Origin: Halorubrum sp. Atlit-26R
GTDB lineage: Archaea; Halobacteriota; Halobacteria; Halobacteriales; Haloferacaceae
NCBI RefSeq assembly: GCF_003666015.1
Contig: NZ_QPLT01000004.1
Coordinates: 171,552-235,551 of the forward strand
Direction: 5' to 3'
DNA length: 64,000 nt
Part shown: positions 36,787 to 43,743 of the stretch, one piece after another
Position numbering within the stretch: the first letter of the stretch is position 1
Layout: each line of letters opens with the position of its first letter
The notes under the pieces: model-generated
The model's input: the letters and a program-made list of their open reading frames with translations, nothing else
The model's database searches: none
What the model was told of the DNA's origin: nothing
Program-made: the position numbers and the translations under genes

Positions 36787-37146
36787 TCACCCGAGGTGGC
36801 TCTCGAACTCGCCGACCAACTCGTCGGCGTCGACGGGCTTGGTCACGTACCCGTCGGCGCCCGCCTTCACCGCCTCCATCATCTTCTCCTGCTGGTCGAC
36901 GCTCGTACACATCACGATCACCGCGTCCGGCCAGCGTTCCTTGATCTCGGCGGTCGCCTCGATCCCGGTCATCTCCGGCATCACGACGTCCATCGACACC
37001 GCGTCGGGCTCGTACGCCTCGAAGAGATCGACCGCCTCCGCGCCGTTCTCCGCCTCGTCGACGACCTCGAACCGCTCCGCCAGCGCGTCGCGGACGACGG
37101 TCCGCTGGAAGGAGGAGTCGTCGACGACGAGTACCCGCTCGGTCAT
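36787..37146 (-). CDS. CheY-like response regulator
   Basis: The 119-residue single receiver domain has the acidic pair in VLVVDDSSFQR, the phosphoacceptor Asp in VSMDVVMP, the Thr/Ser in VIVMCTS and the Lys in VTKPVD, so it should be phosphorylatable. It has no output domain. Its kinase is not encoded in this window. CheY functions in chemotaxis by binding CheF/flagellar adapters in archaea; a different role is possible because no che genes are nearby. Confidence 0.85.
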   Translation of the reverse strand: MTERVLVVDDSSFQRTVVRDALAERFEVVDEAENGAEAVDLFEAYEPDAVSMDVVMPEMTGIEATAEIKERWPDAVIVMCTSVDQQEKMMEAVKAGADGYVTKPVDADELVGEFESHLG

Positions 37147-37356
37147 ACCGCTACTTCCCGCCTGACCGACATAAGCGCGCGGATCGACGGGCGCGGATCG
37201 CTCGCCGCGATTCGGCTCCGCCGCGGTCGGATCTCGACGACGTCCGGCTCCGTCGCGGTCCGATCCCGACGCCCGCCCCCGCCTGCGACGCCGTCCGCCC
37301 CCGCAGCCGCGAGGCCGTCCGCCCCCGCCTGCGACGCCTCCTCGGCGGTATCCCTT

Positions 37357-37384
37357 GTATATTGAACAAAGCGTATAATGAACA
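37357..37384 (+). promoter_or_regulatory. Direct repeat upstream of the PhoU-family regulator gene
   Basis: GTATATTGAACA (37357-37368) and GTATAATGAACA (37373-37384) are near-perfect direct repeats with a 16-bp period, in an A/T-rich patch unlike the surroundings. A probable TATA box (GGTTAAG) follows at 37394-37400, about 25-30 bp before the ATG at 37425. The repeats are where an operator would lie, and could be phosphate-responsive or autoregulatory sites. The rest of the 278-bp region (37147-37424) contains only a short GC-rich repeat (GCCGTCCGCCCCCG). Confidence 0.5.
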
Positions 37385-37424
37385 TGGGAACAAGGTTAAG
37401 GTCTATCCCGCGGTACGGTAGCGC

Positions 37425-38456
37425 ATGGAAACGCGGAAGGTCCAGCGGTTGGGGCCGTCGACGCTGGCGATGACCCTCCCGGCCGAGTGGGCACAGGAAC
37501 ACGGCGTGAACAAGGGCGACGAGGTGTCGCTGCGGATGGGCGGCAAGGGAACGCTCACGGTGCTCCCCGAGTCGGTGAGCACCGAGGAGTCGGAGGCGGT
37601 TATCAACGCCGACGGGCTCGACGCGCGCTCGCTCGAACGCGCGATCGTCGCGCAGTACGTGCTGGGGCGGCGCGTGATCCACGTCCGCAGCGAGGGGACG
37701 CTCGACAGCGAGCACATCAACGCGGTGTACAAGGCGGAGACCCAGCTGATGGGGCTCGGCGTCATCGAGGAGACCCCGGAGGACATCTCGATCCGCTGTT
37801 CGGTCGACCCCGAGGATTTCACCCTCGACAACCTGCTCGAACGCTTGGAGAACACCGGCTCGACGATGCGGGGCGAGGGCGTGAAGGCGCTCGCGCACGG
37901 CAACCCCGACCTCGCGCAGCGCGCGCTCAACCGCGAGCGGCAGGCGAACAAGATCTTCGTCCTCCTCCTCCGGCTCATCTTCACCGCCTACCAGAACCCG
38001 AACCTCGCGCGCGCGGTGGGCCTCGAAGAGGGCTTCCCGCTTATCGGCTACCGCTCCGTCGCGAAGAACCTCGAACTCACCGCCGACAACGCCGAGGACA
38101 TCGCCGAGATCGTGATGGAGGCCGACGGGCACACCCTCGACGTCGACAGCGCGACGATGCGGCAGATCCGCGAGTTCACCGATCAGGTGGACGAGCTGAC
38201 CGCGCTCGCGGTCCGGGCCGTCGTCGAGCGCGACTACGACCTCACCGTCGAGTGCCGGGACCTGTTCTCGCGGCTGGAGGACCGCGAACAGGAGATCCTC
38301 GCCGAGCTGCCGGACGACCTCGACAACGAGACGCTGCTGATGACGCGCGAGGTGCTCGTCAGCCTCCAGCACACCGCGGAGTACGCCATGCGGAACGCCG
38401 AGATCGCGGCGAACCTCGCGCTCAACGAGGCGTCGGACCACGTCGAGATAATCTGA
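37425..38456 (+). CDS. AbrB-PhoU fusion, phosphate uptake regulator
   Basis: The 343-residue protein starts with a SpoVT-AbrB DNA-binding domain (TLPAEWAQEHGVNKGDEVSL and following). Two PhoU-type helical bundles follow (about 100-210 and 220-335), one carrying the metal-binding-like EFTDQVDELT. Such proteins control haloarchaeal phosphate transport genes. No pst genes are in this window, so its targets are elsewhere. The promoter region has an A/T-rich direct repeat that may be an autoregulatory site. Confidence 0.85.
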   Translation: METRKVQRLGPSTLAMTLPAEWAQEHGVNKGDEVSLRMGGKGTLTVLPESVSTEESEAVINADGLDARSLERAIVAQYVLGRRVIHVRSEGTLDSEHINAVYKAETQLMGLGVIEETPEDISIRCSVDPEDFTLDNLLERLENTGSTMRGEGVKALAHGNPDLAQRALNRERQANKIFVLLLRLIFTAYQNPNLARAVGLEEGFPLIGYRSVAKNLELTADNAEDIAEIVMEADGHTLDVDSATMRQIREFTDQVDELTALAVRAVVERDYDLTVECRDLFSRLEDREQEILAELPDDLDNETLLMTREVLVSLQHTAEYAMRNAEIAANLALNEASDHVEII

Positions 38457-38578
38457 TCGCGACGCGTCGCCCGCGCCCCGGTCGTCGCGGGCGTCCGCCC
38501 CGGCTGTCGCGGGGGTCCCTCCCCGGCCCGTGTCGCGCGGTTCGCATGAACTAAGTGGTCCCCCGCGAAGCGGTTCGT

Positions 38579-38761
38579 ATGAGCGAGGGTTCCATCGAAT
38601 CGGACAAGGAGGTCGGCGTCGCGCTCGCGCTCGGCGCCATCGCGGTCGTCGGCGCCGTGGTGATGCTAGCGTACCCGGGACAGCTCGGGAAGGCGTGGGG
38701 GTTCGCGGGCGCGTTCGTCTTCGCGACGCTCGCCGTCGGCGCGGTCCAGCTGTTCGACTGA
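38579..38761 (+). CDS. Two-helix membrane protein, 60 aa
   Basis: The 60-residue protein has helices at about residues 10-32 and 39-57, a short acidic N-terminus (MSEGSIESDKEV), and no tail. The ATG at 38579 is chosen because the upstream extension has no meaning. It lies between the PhoU-like gene and a small winged-helix gene, reading in the same direction. Function is unknown; small two-helix proteins like this recur in haloarchaea. Confidence 0.65.
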   Translation: MSEGSIESDKEVGVALALGAIAVVGAVVMLAYPGQLGKAWGFAGAFVFATLAVGAVQLFD

Positions 38762-38842
38762 GCGACCGATCCGCGCCGCGAGACGGCCGACCGGTCGAAG
38801 AGACGAGAAACCGTTAAGAACGTCAGACGCGTAAGTCCGGTA

Positions 38843-39070
38843 ATGAGCGAGTACACCGAGGAGGAACAGCGGATCCTCGCGTACCTCACGGACAGCATCA
38901 CCCGTGGCGAGCGGTACGTTCGCTCGAAGACGATCGCCGACGCGATCGGCCTCACCGCGAAGCAGGTGGGGTCTCGGCTCCCCCGGCTCGCCGAGAAGTC
39001 GGACGACGTCGACATCGAGAAGTGGGGCCGCGCCAAGTCGACCACCTGGCGCGTGACGCCGGACGGCTGA
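38843..39070 (+). CDS. Small winged-helix protein (DUF7123-like)
   Basis: The 75-residue protein is predicted to be a single winged helix: EEEQRILAYLTDSITRGERY, then SKTIADAIGLTAKQVGSRLP as helix-turn-helix. A GTTAAG box (38813-38818) about 25-30 bp upstream supports the ATG start. DNA binding is likely. I believe it belongs to the haloarchaeal DUF7123 family, which is unverified here. Confidence 0.75.
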   Translation: MSEYTEEEQRILAYLTDSITRGERYVRSKTIADAIGLTAKQVGSRLPRLAEKSDDVDIEKWGRAKSTTWRVTPDG

Positions 39071-39191
39071 GAAATAGGGTCGCGGTCGCCTCCCGACGCG
39101 CTCGCCGCGTTCCGCGGATTCGTCGCCGCGTTCCCCGAACCCGACTCCGTCGACGCGCATTTTTAACCCCCGTCGCCCCAAACGGGATCGT

Positions 39192-39623
39192 ATGACCGTT
39201 CGAGTCTCCCGGACGTTCGAGTTCGACGCGCCGCCGGCCGACGTGTGGGCGTTCATCTCGGACGCGGAGCAGCGCGCGGGCGCCATCAGCGTTGTCGACT
39301 CCTTCGATATCCACGACGACGGGAGCGCGACCTGGCACGTCGCGCTCCCGATACCGATGATCCGCTCGACGATTGACGTCGAGACGGAGGAGGTCGAGCG
39401 CGACCCCCCGAACCGAGTGAAGTTCGTCGGGAAGTCGCGGGCGTTCCGCGTCACGGGCGAACACGAGATCACGGAGACCGACGACGGCGGCTGCCGGCTC
39501 GCCAACGAGTTCGTCGTCGACGGGAAGCTCCCCGGCGTCGAGTCCTTCTTCAAGCGGAACTTCGACGCCGAACTGGACAACTTGGAGGCGGCGCTCCGCG
39601 CCTCGCTGGCCTCGCCCGCATGA
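39192..39623 (+). CDS. SRPBCC-family ligand-binding protein
   Basis: The 143-residue protein has the START-like/polyketide-cyclase fold: an N-terminal strand and helix in VRVSRTFEFDAPPADVWAFI, a beta-rich middle, and a long C-terminal helix (FKRNFDAELDNLEAALRAS). These proteins bind hydrophobic ligands in an internal cavity. A TTTTTAAC box 24-32 bp upstream gives a leaderless start. The stop overlaps the amidase start (ATGA), so the two are coupled. Confidence 0.85.
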   Translation: MTVRVSRTFEFDAPPADVWAFISDAEQRAGAISVVDSFDIHDDGSATWHVALPIPMIRSTIDVETEEVERDPPNRVKFVGKSRAFRVTGEHEITETDDGGCRLANEFVVDGKLPGVESFFKRNFDAELDNLEAALRASLASPA

Positions 39624-40426
39624 GGCTCGCCGGCGTCCAGCTGGCGGTCGAGGGCGGCGACGTCGAGGGGAACGTCGACCGGGCGCTCGACCGCGTCCGG
39701 GCGGCCGCGGCCGACGGCGCGGACCTCGTCGTCCTCCCCGAGCTGTTCGACGTGGGCTACTTCGCGTTCGACGCGTACGGCCGCGCCGCGGAGAGCATCG
39801 CCGGCGACCGGCTCGCCCGGTTCGCGGCCGCGGCCGACGACCACGACGTGGCGGTGCTGGCGGGGACCGTCGTCGAGGATCTGTCGGCGTCGGCGGCCGA
39901 CGGGCTCGACGTGCCGGCGGAGTCCGGGCTCGCCAACGCCGCGGTGCTGTTCGACGCCGACGGCGAGCGCCGCCTCGTCTACCGGAAGCGACACCTCTTC
40001 GGGTACGGCTCCGAGGAGACGGACCGGATGGTGCCCGGCGAGCGGACGCCCGTCGTCGAGCTCGGCGGCGTCACGGTCGGCGTGACGACCTGCTACGACC
40101 TCCGCTTCCCGGAGCAGTTCCGCGCGATGGTCGACGCGGGCGTCGAGTGCGTGCTGGTGCCGAGCGCGTGGCCCTACCCGCGGATCGAACACTGGCGGAC
40201 GCTCGGTCGCGCGCGGGCGATCGAGAACCTGACGTACGTCGCCGCGGTCAACGGGAGCGGCCGGTTCGGCGACGACGCGCTCTGCGGCCGGAGCGCGGTG
40301 TACGACCCGTGGGGCACCGCGCTCGCGTCGGTCGGCGACGAGCCGGGCGTCGTCACCGCGACGGTGGACCCTGATCGGGTCGCAGCGGTCCGCGAGGAGT
40401 TCCCCGCGCTCCGCGACCGCCGGTGA
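39620..40426 (+). CDS. Carbon-nitrogen hydrolase (nitrilase family)
   Basis: The 268-residue enzyme has the catalytic triad of the nitrilase superfamily: Glu in VVLPELFDVGY, Lys in VYRKRHLFGYG and Cys in TTCYDLRFPEQFR. These enzymes hydrolyse amides or nitriles; this one is closest in motif to the Nit/omega-amidase group. It begins 4 bp before the end of the SRPBCC gene (ATGA overlap), a coupling that suggests a shared substrate, though that is inference. Confidence 0.9.
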   Translation: MRLAGVQLAVEGGDVEGNVDRALDRVRAAAADGADLVVLPELFDVGYFAFDAYGRAAESIAGDRLARFAAAADDHDVAVLAGTVVEDLSASAADGLDVPAESGLANAAVLFDADGERRLVYRKRHLFGYGSEETDRMVPGERTPVVELGGVTVGVTTCYDLRFPEQFRAMVDAGVECVLVPSAWPYPRIEHWRTLGRARAIENLTYVAAVNGSGRFGDDALCGRSAVYDPWGTALASVGDEPGVVTATVDPDRVAAVREEFPALRDRR

Positions 40427-41098
40427 GCGCGTCCGCGAGTGCCGCCGAGCGACGCCGGGTCTCACGCGGCCGGGTCTCGGGTGGCCGGGTCGCACGACGC
40501 CCGGATCCCACAGATCCGGATCTCACACATTTATACGCGTGAGGAACGTACCATCTCTTGCCGAAGACCGACGCTTTTCTCGTTGGAATTCGGCGTTAAT
40601 CGATCCGCGCGCCCGTCCCGACCACTGGGCGGCGTGGCCGACGACAGCCCGGGGGTCCGCTGTCCGGCCGCCGCCCGTCCGCCTCTCGCCGCCGCTTCGC
40701 CTTTCGCTCGCCTCCCCTTCCCACCCCTTTCCCTCGTTCCTTCGACGTCCAGCGTCGCCCCCGTCCCGTCAGGTTCCGTCCCTCCGCAGCGTGAGTATCT
40801 CTTCTGATAACTCGGTCGGTAGGTTCTTACGTCGCTCGGAGGAGGAGTAAACGCCGCGGACGAATCCGACCGGCCCCATCCCGTTCCGGGCGGGCCGGTC
40901 GGCCACTCGCTTCCACCGTCCGTCGTCCGTCGGCTTGGGTTCGGGTCCACCCGCTCCCACACCGAGCCCGAACCCCTTTCTGTACGTGTCTCGCTTCACC
41001 GGACAGCGGCGGCCATCGGAGCGCGGGGCCGGGGCGCAACCCGGAGCGCGGGGCCGAAGCGCAAGGACGAAACCCGCGGCCGACGAACCGACGGTCGA
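40427..41098. other. Noncoding stretch with a possible hairpin
   Basis: This 672-bp region has no convincing gene; overlapping open frames in both directions have no recognisable structure. A TTTATA box is at 40530-40535. A stem at 40781-40790 (CCTCCGCAGC) can pair with 40833-40842 (CGCTCGGAGG) with one bulge, enclosing a lower-GC loop. A structured leader or a small RNA is possible but unsupported. Confidence 0.35.
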
Positions 41099-42124
41099 AT
41101 GTTTCCCCGCGAGTACCGCGGCGTCGCCTTCGTCGTCGGGCTGTTCCTCGTCGTTCAGATCGGCGCGCTGGCGCTGGTCCCCGAGTTCGCCGAGAGCGGC
41201 TATCAGGCGGTCGAGAACCCGGACAACCCCGCGAACAGCGTGCTGTACGTCGTCGCGATCGTCGCGATGACCGGCGTGATGCTCGCGGCGTTCCGGTACG
41301 ACTTCGACTGGGCGATCCGCCTGCTGATCGTCGGCACCTCGGCGTGGCTCTCGTGGTACGTGTTCTCCGCGCTCGTCTCGCCGCTCGCGGCCGCCGTCCC
41401 CGCGATCGCGGTCGCGGTCGGCCTGCTCCTCTACCCCGAATGGTACGTGATCGACACCGCCGGGGTGTTGATGGGCGCGGGCGCCGCCGGGCTGTTCGGC
41501 ATCTCCTTCGGCCTGCTGCCCGCGCTGATCCTGCTCGCCGTCCTCGCCGTCTACGACGCGATCTCCGTCTACGGCACCGAACACATGCTGTCGCTCGCGG
41601 AGGGCGTGATGGACCTGAACATCCCCGTCGTGCTGGTGATCCCGCTGTCGCTGTCGTACTCGCTGCTCGACGGCGAGTCGGCCAGCGAGGAGGCATCAGG
41701 GGTGGGCGAGGAGGCGGAGACGGACGGGGAGGCGGAGACGGACGGGGAGCCCGACAGCGGTTCCGACGCCGACATCGACGACGGGGAGAGTGTCGCCCCC
41801 GAACCCGCCGAGCCCGGCGACCGCGACGCCTTCTTCATCGGCCTCGGCGACGCCGTCATCCCGACGGTGCTGATCGCGAGCGCGGCGACGTTCTCGCCGG
41901 CGGCCGACCTCGCGGTCCCGCTGCTCGGCGTCAACCTCCCCGCGCTGCTCGCGATGGTCGGAACGCTCGCGGGGCTGCTCGTGCTCATGCGCTGGGTGAT
42001 TCAGGGCCGGCCGCACGCGGGCCTGCCGCTTTTAAACGGCGGCGCGATCGGCGGCTACCTGATCGGCTCGCTCGCCGCCGGCGTCCCGCTGATCGAGGCG
42101 CTGGGGCTCGCAGGGATCTTATAA
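41099..42124 (+). CDS. Presenilin-like A22 intramembrane aspartyl protease
   Basis: The 341-residue protein has about nine membrane helices and the two catalytic motifs of presenilins: YD in VYDAISVYGTEHM and GLGD in FIGLGDAVIPT. A PxL-like GLPLLNGG motif follows near the C-terminus. A long acidic loop (about 190-235) separates the catalytic Asp residues, equivalent to the cleaved loop of presenilin. Archaeal homologues cut membrane proteins inside the bilayer. The substrate is unknown. It ends just before repeat copy 2. Confidence 0.87.
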   Translation: MFPREYRGVAFVVGLFLVVQIGALALVPEFAESGYQAVENPDNPANSVLYVVAIVAMTGVMLAAFRYDFDWAIRLLIVGTSAWLSWYVFSALVSPLAAAVPAIAVAVGLLLYPEWYVIDTAGVLMGAGAAGLFGISFGLLPALILLAVLAVYDAISVYGTEHMLSLAEGVMDLNIPVVLVIPLSLSYSLLDGESASEEASGVGEEAETDGEAETDGEPDSGSDADIDDGESVAPEPAEPGDRDAFFIGLGDAVIPTVLIASAATFSPAADLAVPLLGVNLPALLAMVGTLAGLLVLMRWVIQGRPHAGLPLLNGGAIGGYLIGSLAAGVPLIEALGLAGIL

Positions 42125-42225
42125 GTCGGTTCGGACGTCCGAGTTCTTCTTTATAAACTGCTGATCGGCGGTGAACACCGTCGAAGTCCCAGCCGCGAGG
42201 CTGTACGACAATATTATTTATAAAC

Positions 42226-42582
42226 GGCGCTGTTGAAATCCTATCCTTCGGACATATTATCGACTGAAACAGCCGGTCGATGAGAGCTGCTTATTGACCA
42301 TAGGATATTCATGATATGGTCAGTTTAGTAAACACTATGGCCCTCTCTCTGTCAGCAACTATCGCCTACAGCTTTGTCGCGTCTGCCATCTTCGGCCTTT
42401 CTCTTAGCCTTTTCACCGATCGGATATCTGTGAAGATGGCATTGCTCATAGCAGTTTGTACTGCGGCTGGTACAGTAGTTGGGAGAATACTGTGAGAAGC
42501 GTGTACTGAACGGCCTGTGCTTCACCTATACAGACCGCAATGAGGCCAAAATATGTCACTTGCTGAGGATTTTGACAGGATC
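42226..42582. mobile_element. 357-bp low-GC insertion with 8-bp target duplication
   Basis: It is flanked by direct repeats TTATAAAC at 42218-42225 and 42583-42590. The ends are imperfect inverted repeats: GGCGCTGTTGAAATCC at the left, and GATCCTGTCAAAATCC when the right end (42567-42582) is read inward, matching at 11 of 16 positions. The GC content is far below that of its neighbours. The end sequence and the 8-bp duplication resemble IS6-family elements (IS26 ends in GGCACTGTTGCAAA). It is too short for a transposase, so it would be a non-autonomous (MITE-like) element. Because TTATAAAC is also the unit head, removing 42226-42590 restores the 66-bp array. Confidence 0.75.
42316..42495 (+). 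CDS. 59-aa membrane protein inside the low-GC insertion
   Basis: I translated this directly because it is short. It starts at ATG 42316 and ends at TGA 42495: MVSLVNTMALSLSATIAYS and so on, ending VGRIL. Two hydrophobic helices (about residues 8-31 and 40-55) flank the loop SLFTDRISVK. Codon use is A/T-rich, unlike the chromosome. It has no recognised relatives. An A/T-rich patch (TTATTGACC) about 25 bp upstream could be a promoter. It may be real passenger cargo or a chance frame. Confidence 0.45.
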   Translation: MVSLVNTMALSLSATIAYSFVASAIFGLSLSLFTDRISVKMALLIAVCTAAGTVVGRIL

Positions 42583-42886
42583 TTATAAACTACTGATCGC
42601 CACGAACTCCCCCGAAGCCCCAGCCGCTCGGCTGTACGACGATATCGTTTATAAACCACCGATCGCCACGAACACCACCGAAGTCCCAGCCGCGAGGCTG
42701 TACGACGATGTTGGTTGTAAACCACCAATCGTCACGAACTCCCCCGAAGCCCCAGCCGCTCGGCTGTACGACGATATCGTTTATAAACCACCGATCGCCA
42801 CGAACACCACCGAAGCCCCAGCCGCTCAGCTGTACGACGATGTTGGTTGTAAACCACCAGTCGTCACGAACTCCCCCGAAGCCCCA

Positions 42887-43130
42887 GCCGCGAGGCGGGC
42901 AGACGCTCGCTGCGCTCCTCGTCGCTCGTTTCACTCGCTCCTGCGGTGCTTGCGTCGCCTCTGCCCGCCTCGCGGCTGCCCCTTCGAGTCCCGCCCGACC
43001 GCACAGCACCGCAGCCTCACGCCTCCCCAGCCTCGTCAGTCGCCTCCGCTTCGCTCCGGCGACTGACTCCCTCGCGCGGTGCTGTCTCGCGGCCGCCGGT
43101 GGCGGCCGCTCGCAGGCACGCGCCACCGCA
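42887..43130 (+). repeat. Hairpin module of the interspersed element, copy 2
   Basis: H1 has perfect 17-bp arms (42887-42903 with 42960-42976). H2 has arms GTCAGTCGCC (43035-43044) and GGCGACTGAC (43058-43067). H3 retains a 9-bp core (43089-43097 with 43101-43109). The boxes TGCCCCTTCGAGTCCCGCCC (42977) and CTCACGCCTCCCCAGCCTCG match copies 1 and 3. The outer part of H3 has lost symmetry on the left arm. No coding is evident. Confidence 0.9.
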
Positions 43131-43140
43131 GAGAAATTCG

Positions 43141-43650
43141 CTATTCGCTGTCCGCGGGGTTCCCATCGCGCGTCTTCACGGCGACGCCGGAGCCGAGCGC
43201 CTCGGCCTCCGCGCCGGAGAGCTCGGCGCGGCCGACCCCGAAAATCGCTCCGCCCTCGTCGACGACGAGGACCTCGTCGCCCGGGCGGATCCCGTCGTCG
43301 GCCGCGGTGACGAACTTCGCGAACGCGTTGCGCCCCTCGCGCACGAACGGCTCGCTCTCCTCGCCGACGACCATCCTGTGTCGCGGCTCGGCGAACGCCT
43401 CGGCGATCCGCTTCCCGCCCGCCAGCCCGAGCGTGAACCGGCCGTCGGTGCCGTACGAGACGAGCCGGTCCCCCTCGCTGCTACCGGGGGTGTCGTCGAC
43501 GTCGCCGTCGATCACTTGCCGCGGGCGGCCGCCGCTCGACCGGCGCACGGTGAGCGGGGCGTCCGGCGGGAATAGGGCCTCGCCCGCGCCGGCCCCGAAC
43601 TGGTAGTCGGCGGCGGTCCGCAGGTCCGCGAGCGTGTCGGCGTCGGTCAT
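43141..43650 (-). CDS. PUA-domain RNA-binding protein
   Basis: The 169-residue protein has a C-terminal PUA domain (about 90-165), with GRNAFAKFVTAADDGIRPGDEVLVVDEGG as the core and GVGRAELSG following. The N-terminal part (ADLRTAADYQFGAGAGEALFPP) matches the small domain preceding PUA in archaeosine tRNA-guanine transglycosylase tails. It probably binds tRNA or rRNA. The stop is 11 bp from repeat copy 2. I split the >20-residue core as positions 103-131 of the protein for reference. Confidence 0.82.
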   Translation of the reverse strand: MTDADTLADLRTAADYQFGAGAGEALFPPDAPLTVRRSSGGRPRQVIDGDVDDTPGSSEGDRLVSYGTDGRFTLGLAGGKRIAEAFAEPRHRMVVGEESEPFVREGRNAFAKFVTAADDGIRPGDEVLVVDEGGAIFGVGRAELSGAEAEALGSGVAVKTRDGNPADSE

Positions 43651-43743
43651 GGCCGCGGTTCTCCGCGCGCGCCCAAAGCGATTGCGACACCGTCCGGCGG
43701 CGATGCCTCCTCGCGGCGCTCCCGGGCGCTCGCGACTCGTCGC

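Larger units (their letters stand above)
42151..42912 (+). repeat. Array of 66-bp direct repeats, copy 2 of the element family
   Basis: Units headed by TTATAAAC (or TTGTAAAC) start at 42151, 42218, 42583, 42649, 42715, 42781 and 42847. The last four steps are exactly 66 bp. The unit contains GATCGCCACGAAC, a CGAAGCCCCAGCCGC-type box, and GGCTGTACGACGAT. A 357-bp element plus its 8-bp target duplication accounts for the large gap between 42218 and 42583. The last unit flows directly into hairpin 1 at 42887. The period is a multiple of 3, which keeps spurious frames open on both strands. Confidence 0.92.

Noticed and set aside
40439..40962. Two overlapping frames in the 40.4-41.1 kb gap
   Set aside because: Low-complexity Pro/Ser/Arg-rich translation on both strands, no start signals, no secondary-structure pattern of a protein.
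42583..42912. CRISPR array
   Set aside because: Units are adjacent full-length direct repeats with no unique spacers, and no cas genes are near.
42977..42996. tRNA T-arm (box resembling TTCGAGTCCC)
   Set aside because: The 5' side cannot pair to form a T stem, no anticodon or acceptor arms are present, and copies 1 and 3 have TTTGAGTCCC.
42590..43126. Long open frame on the minus strand through the 66-bp repeats (and one on the plus strand, 42708-43310)
   Set aside because: The 66-bp period is divisible by 3, so frames stay open by repetition; the encoded peptides are just repeated units running into the hairpin module, and the frames are not shared with copies 1 and 3.
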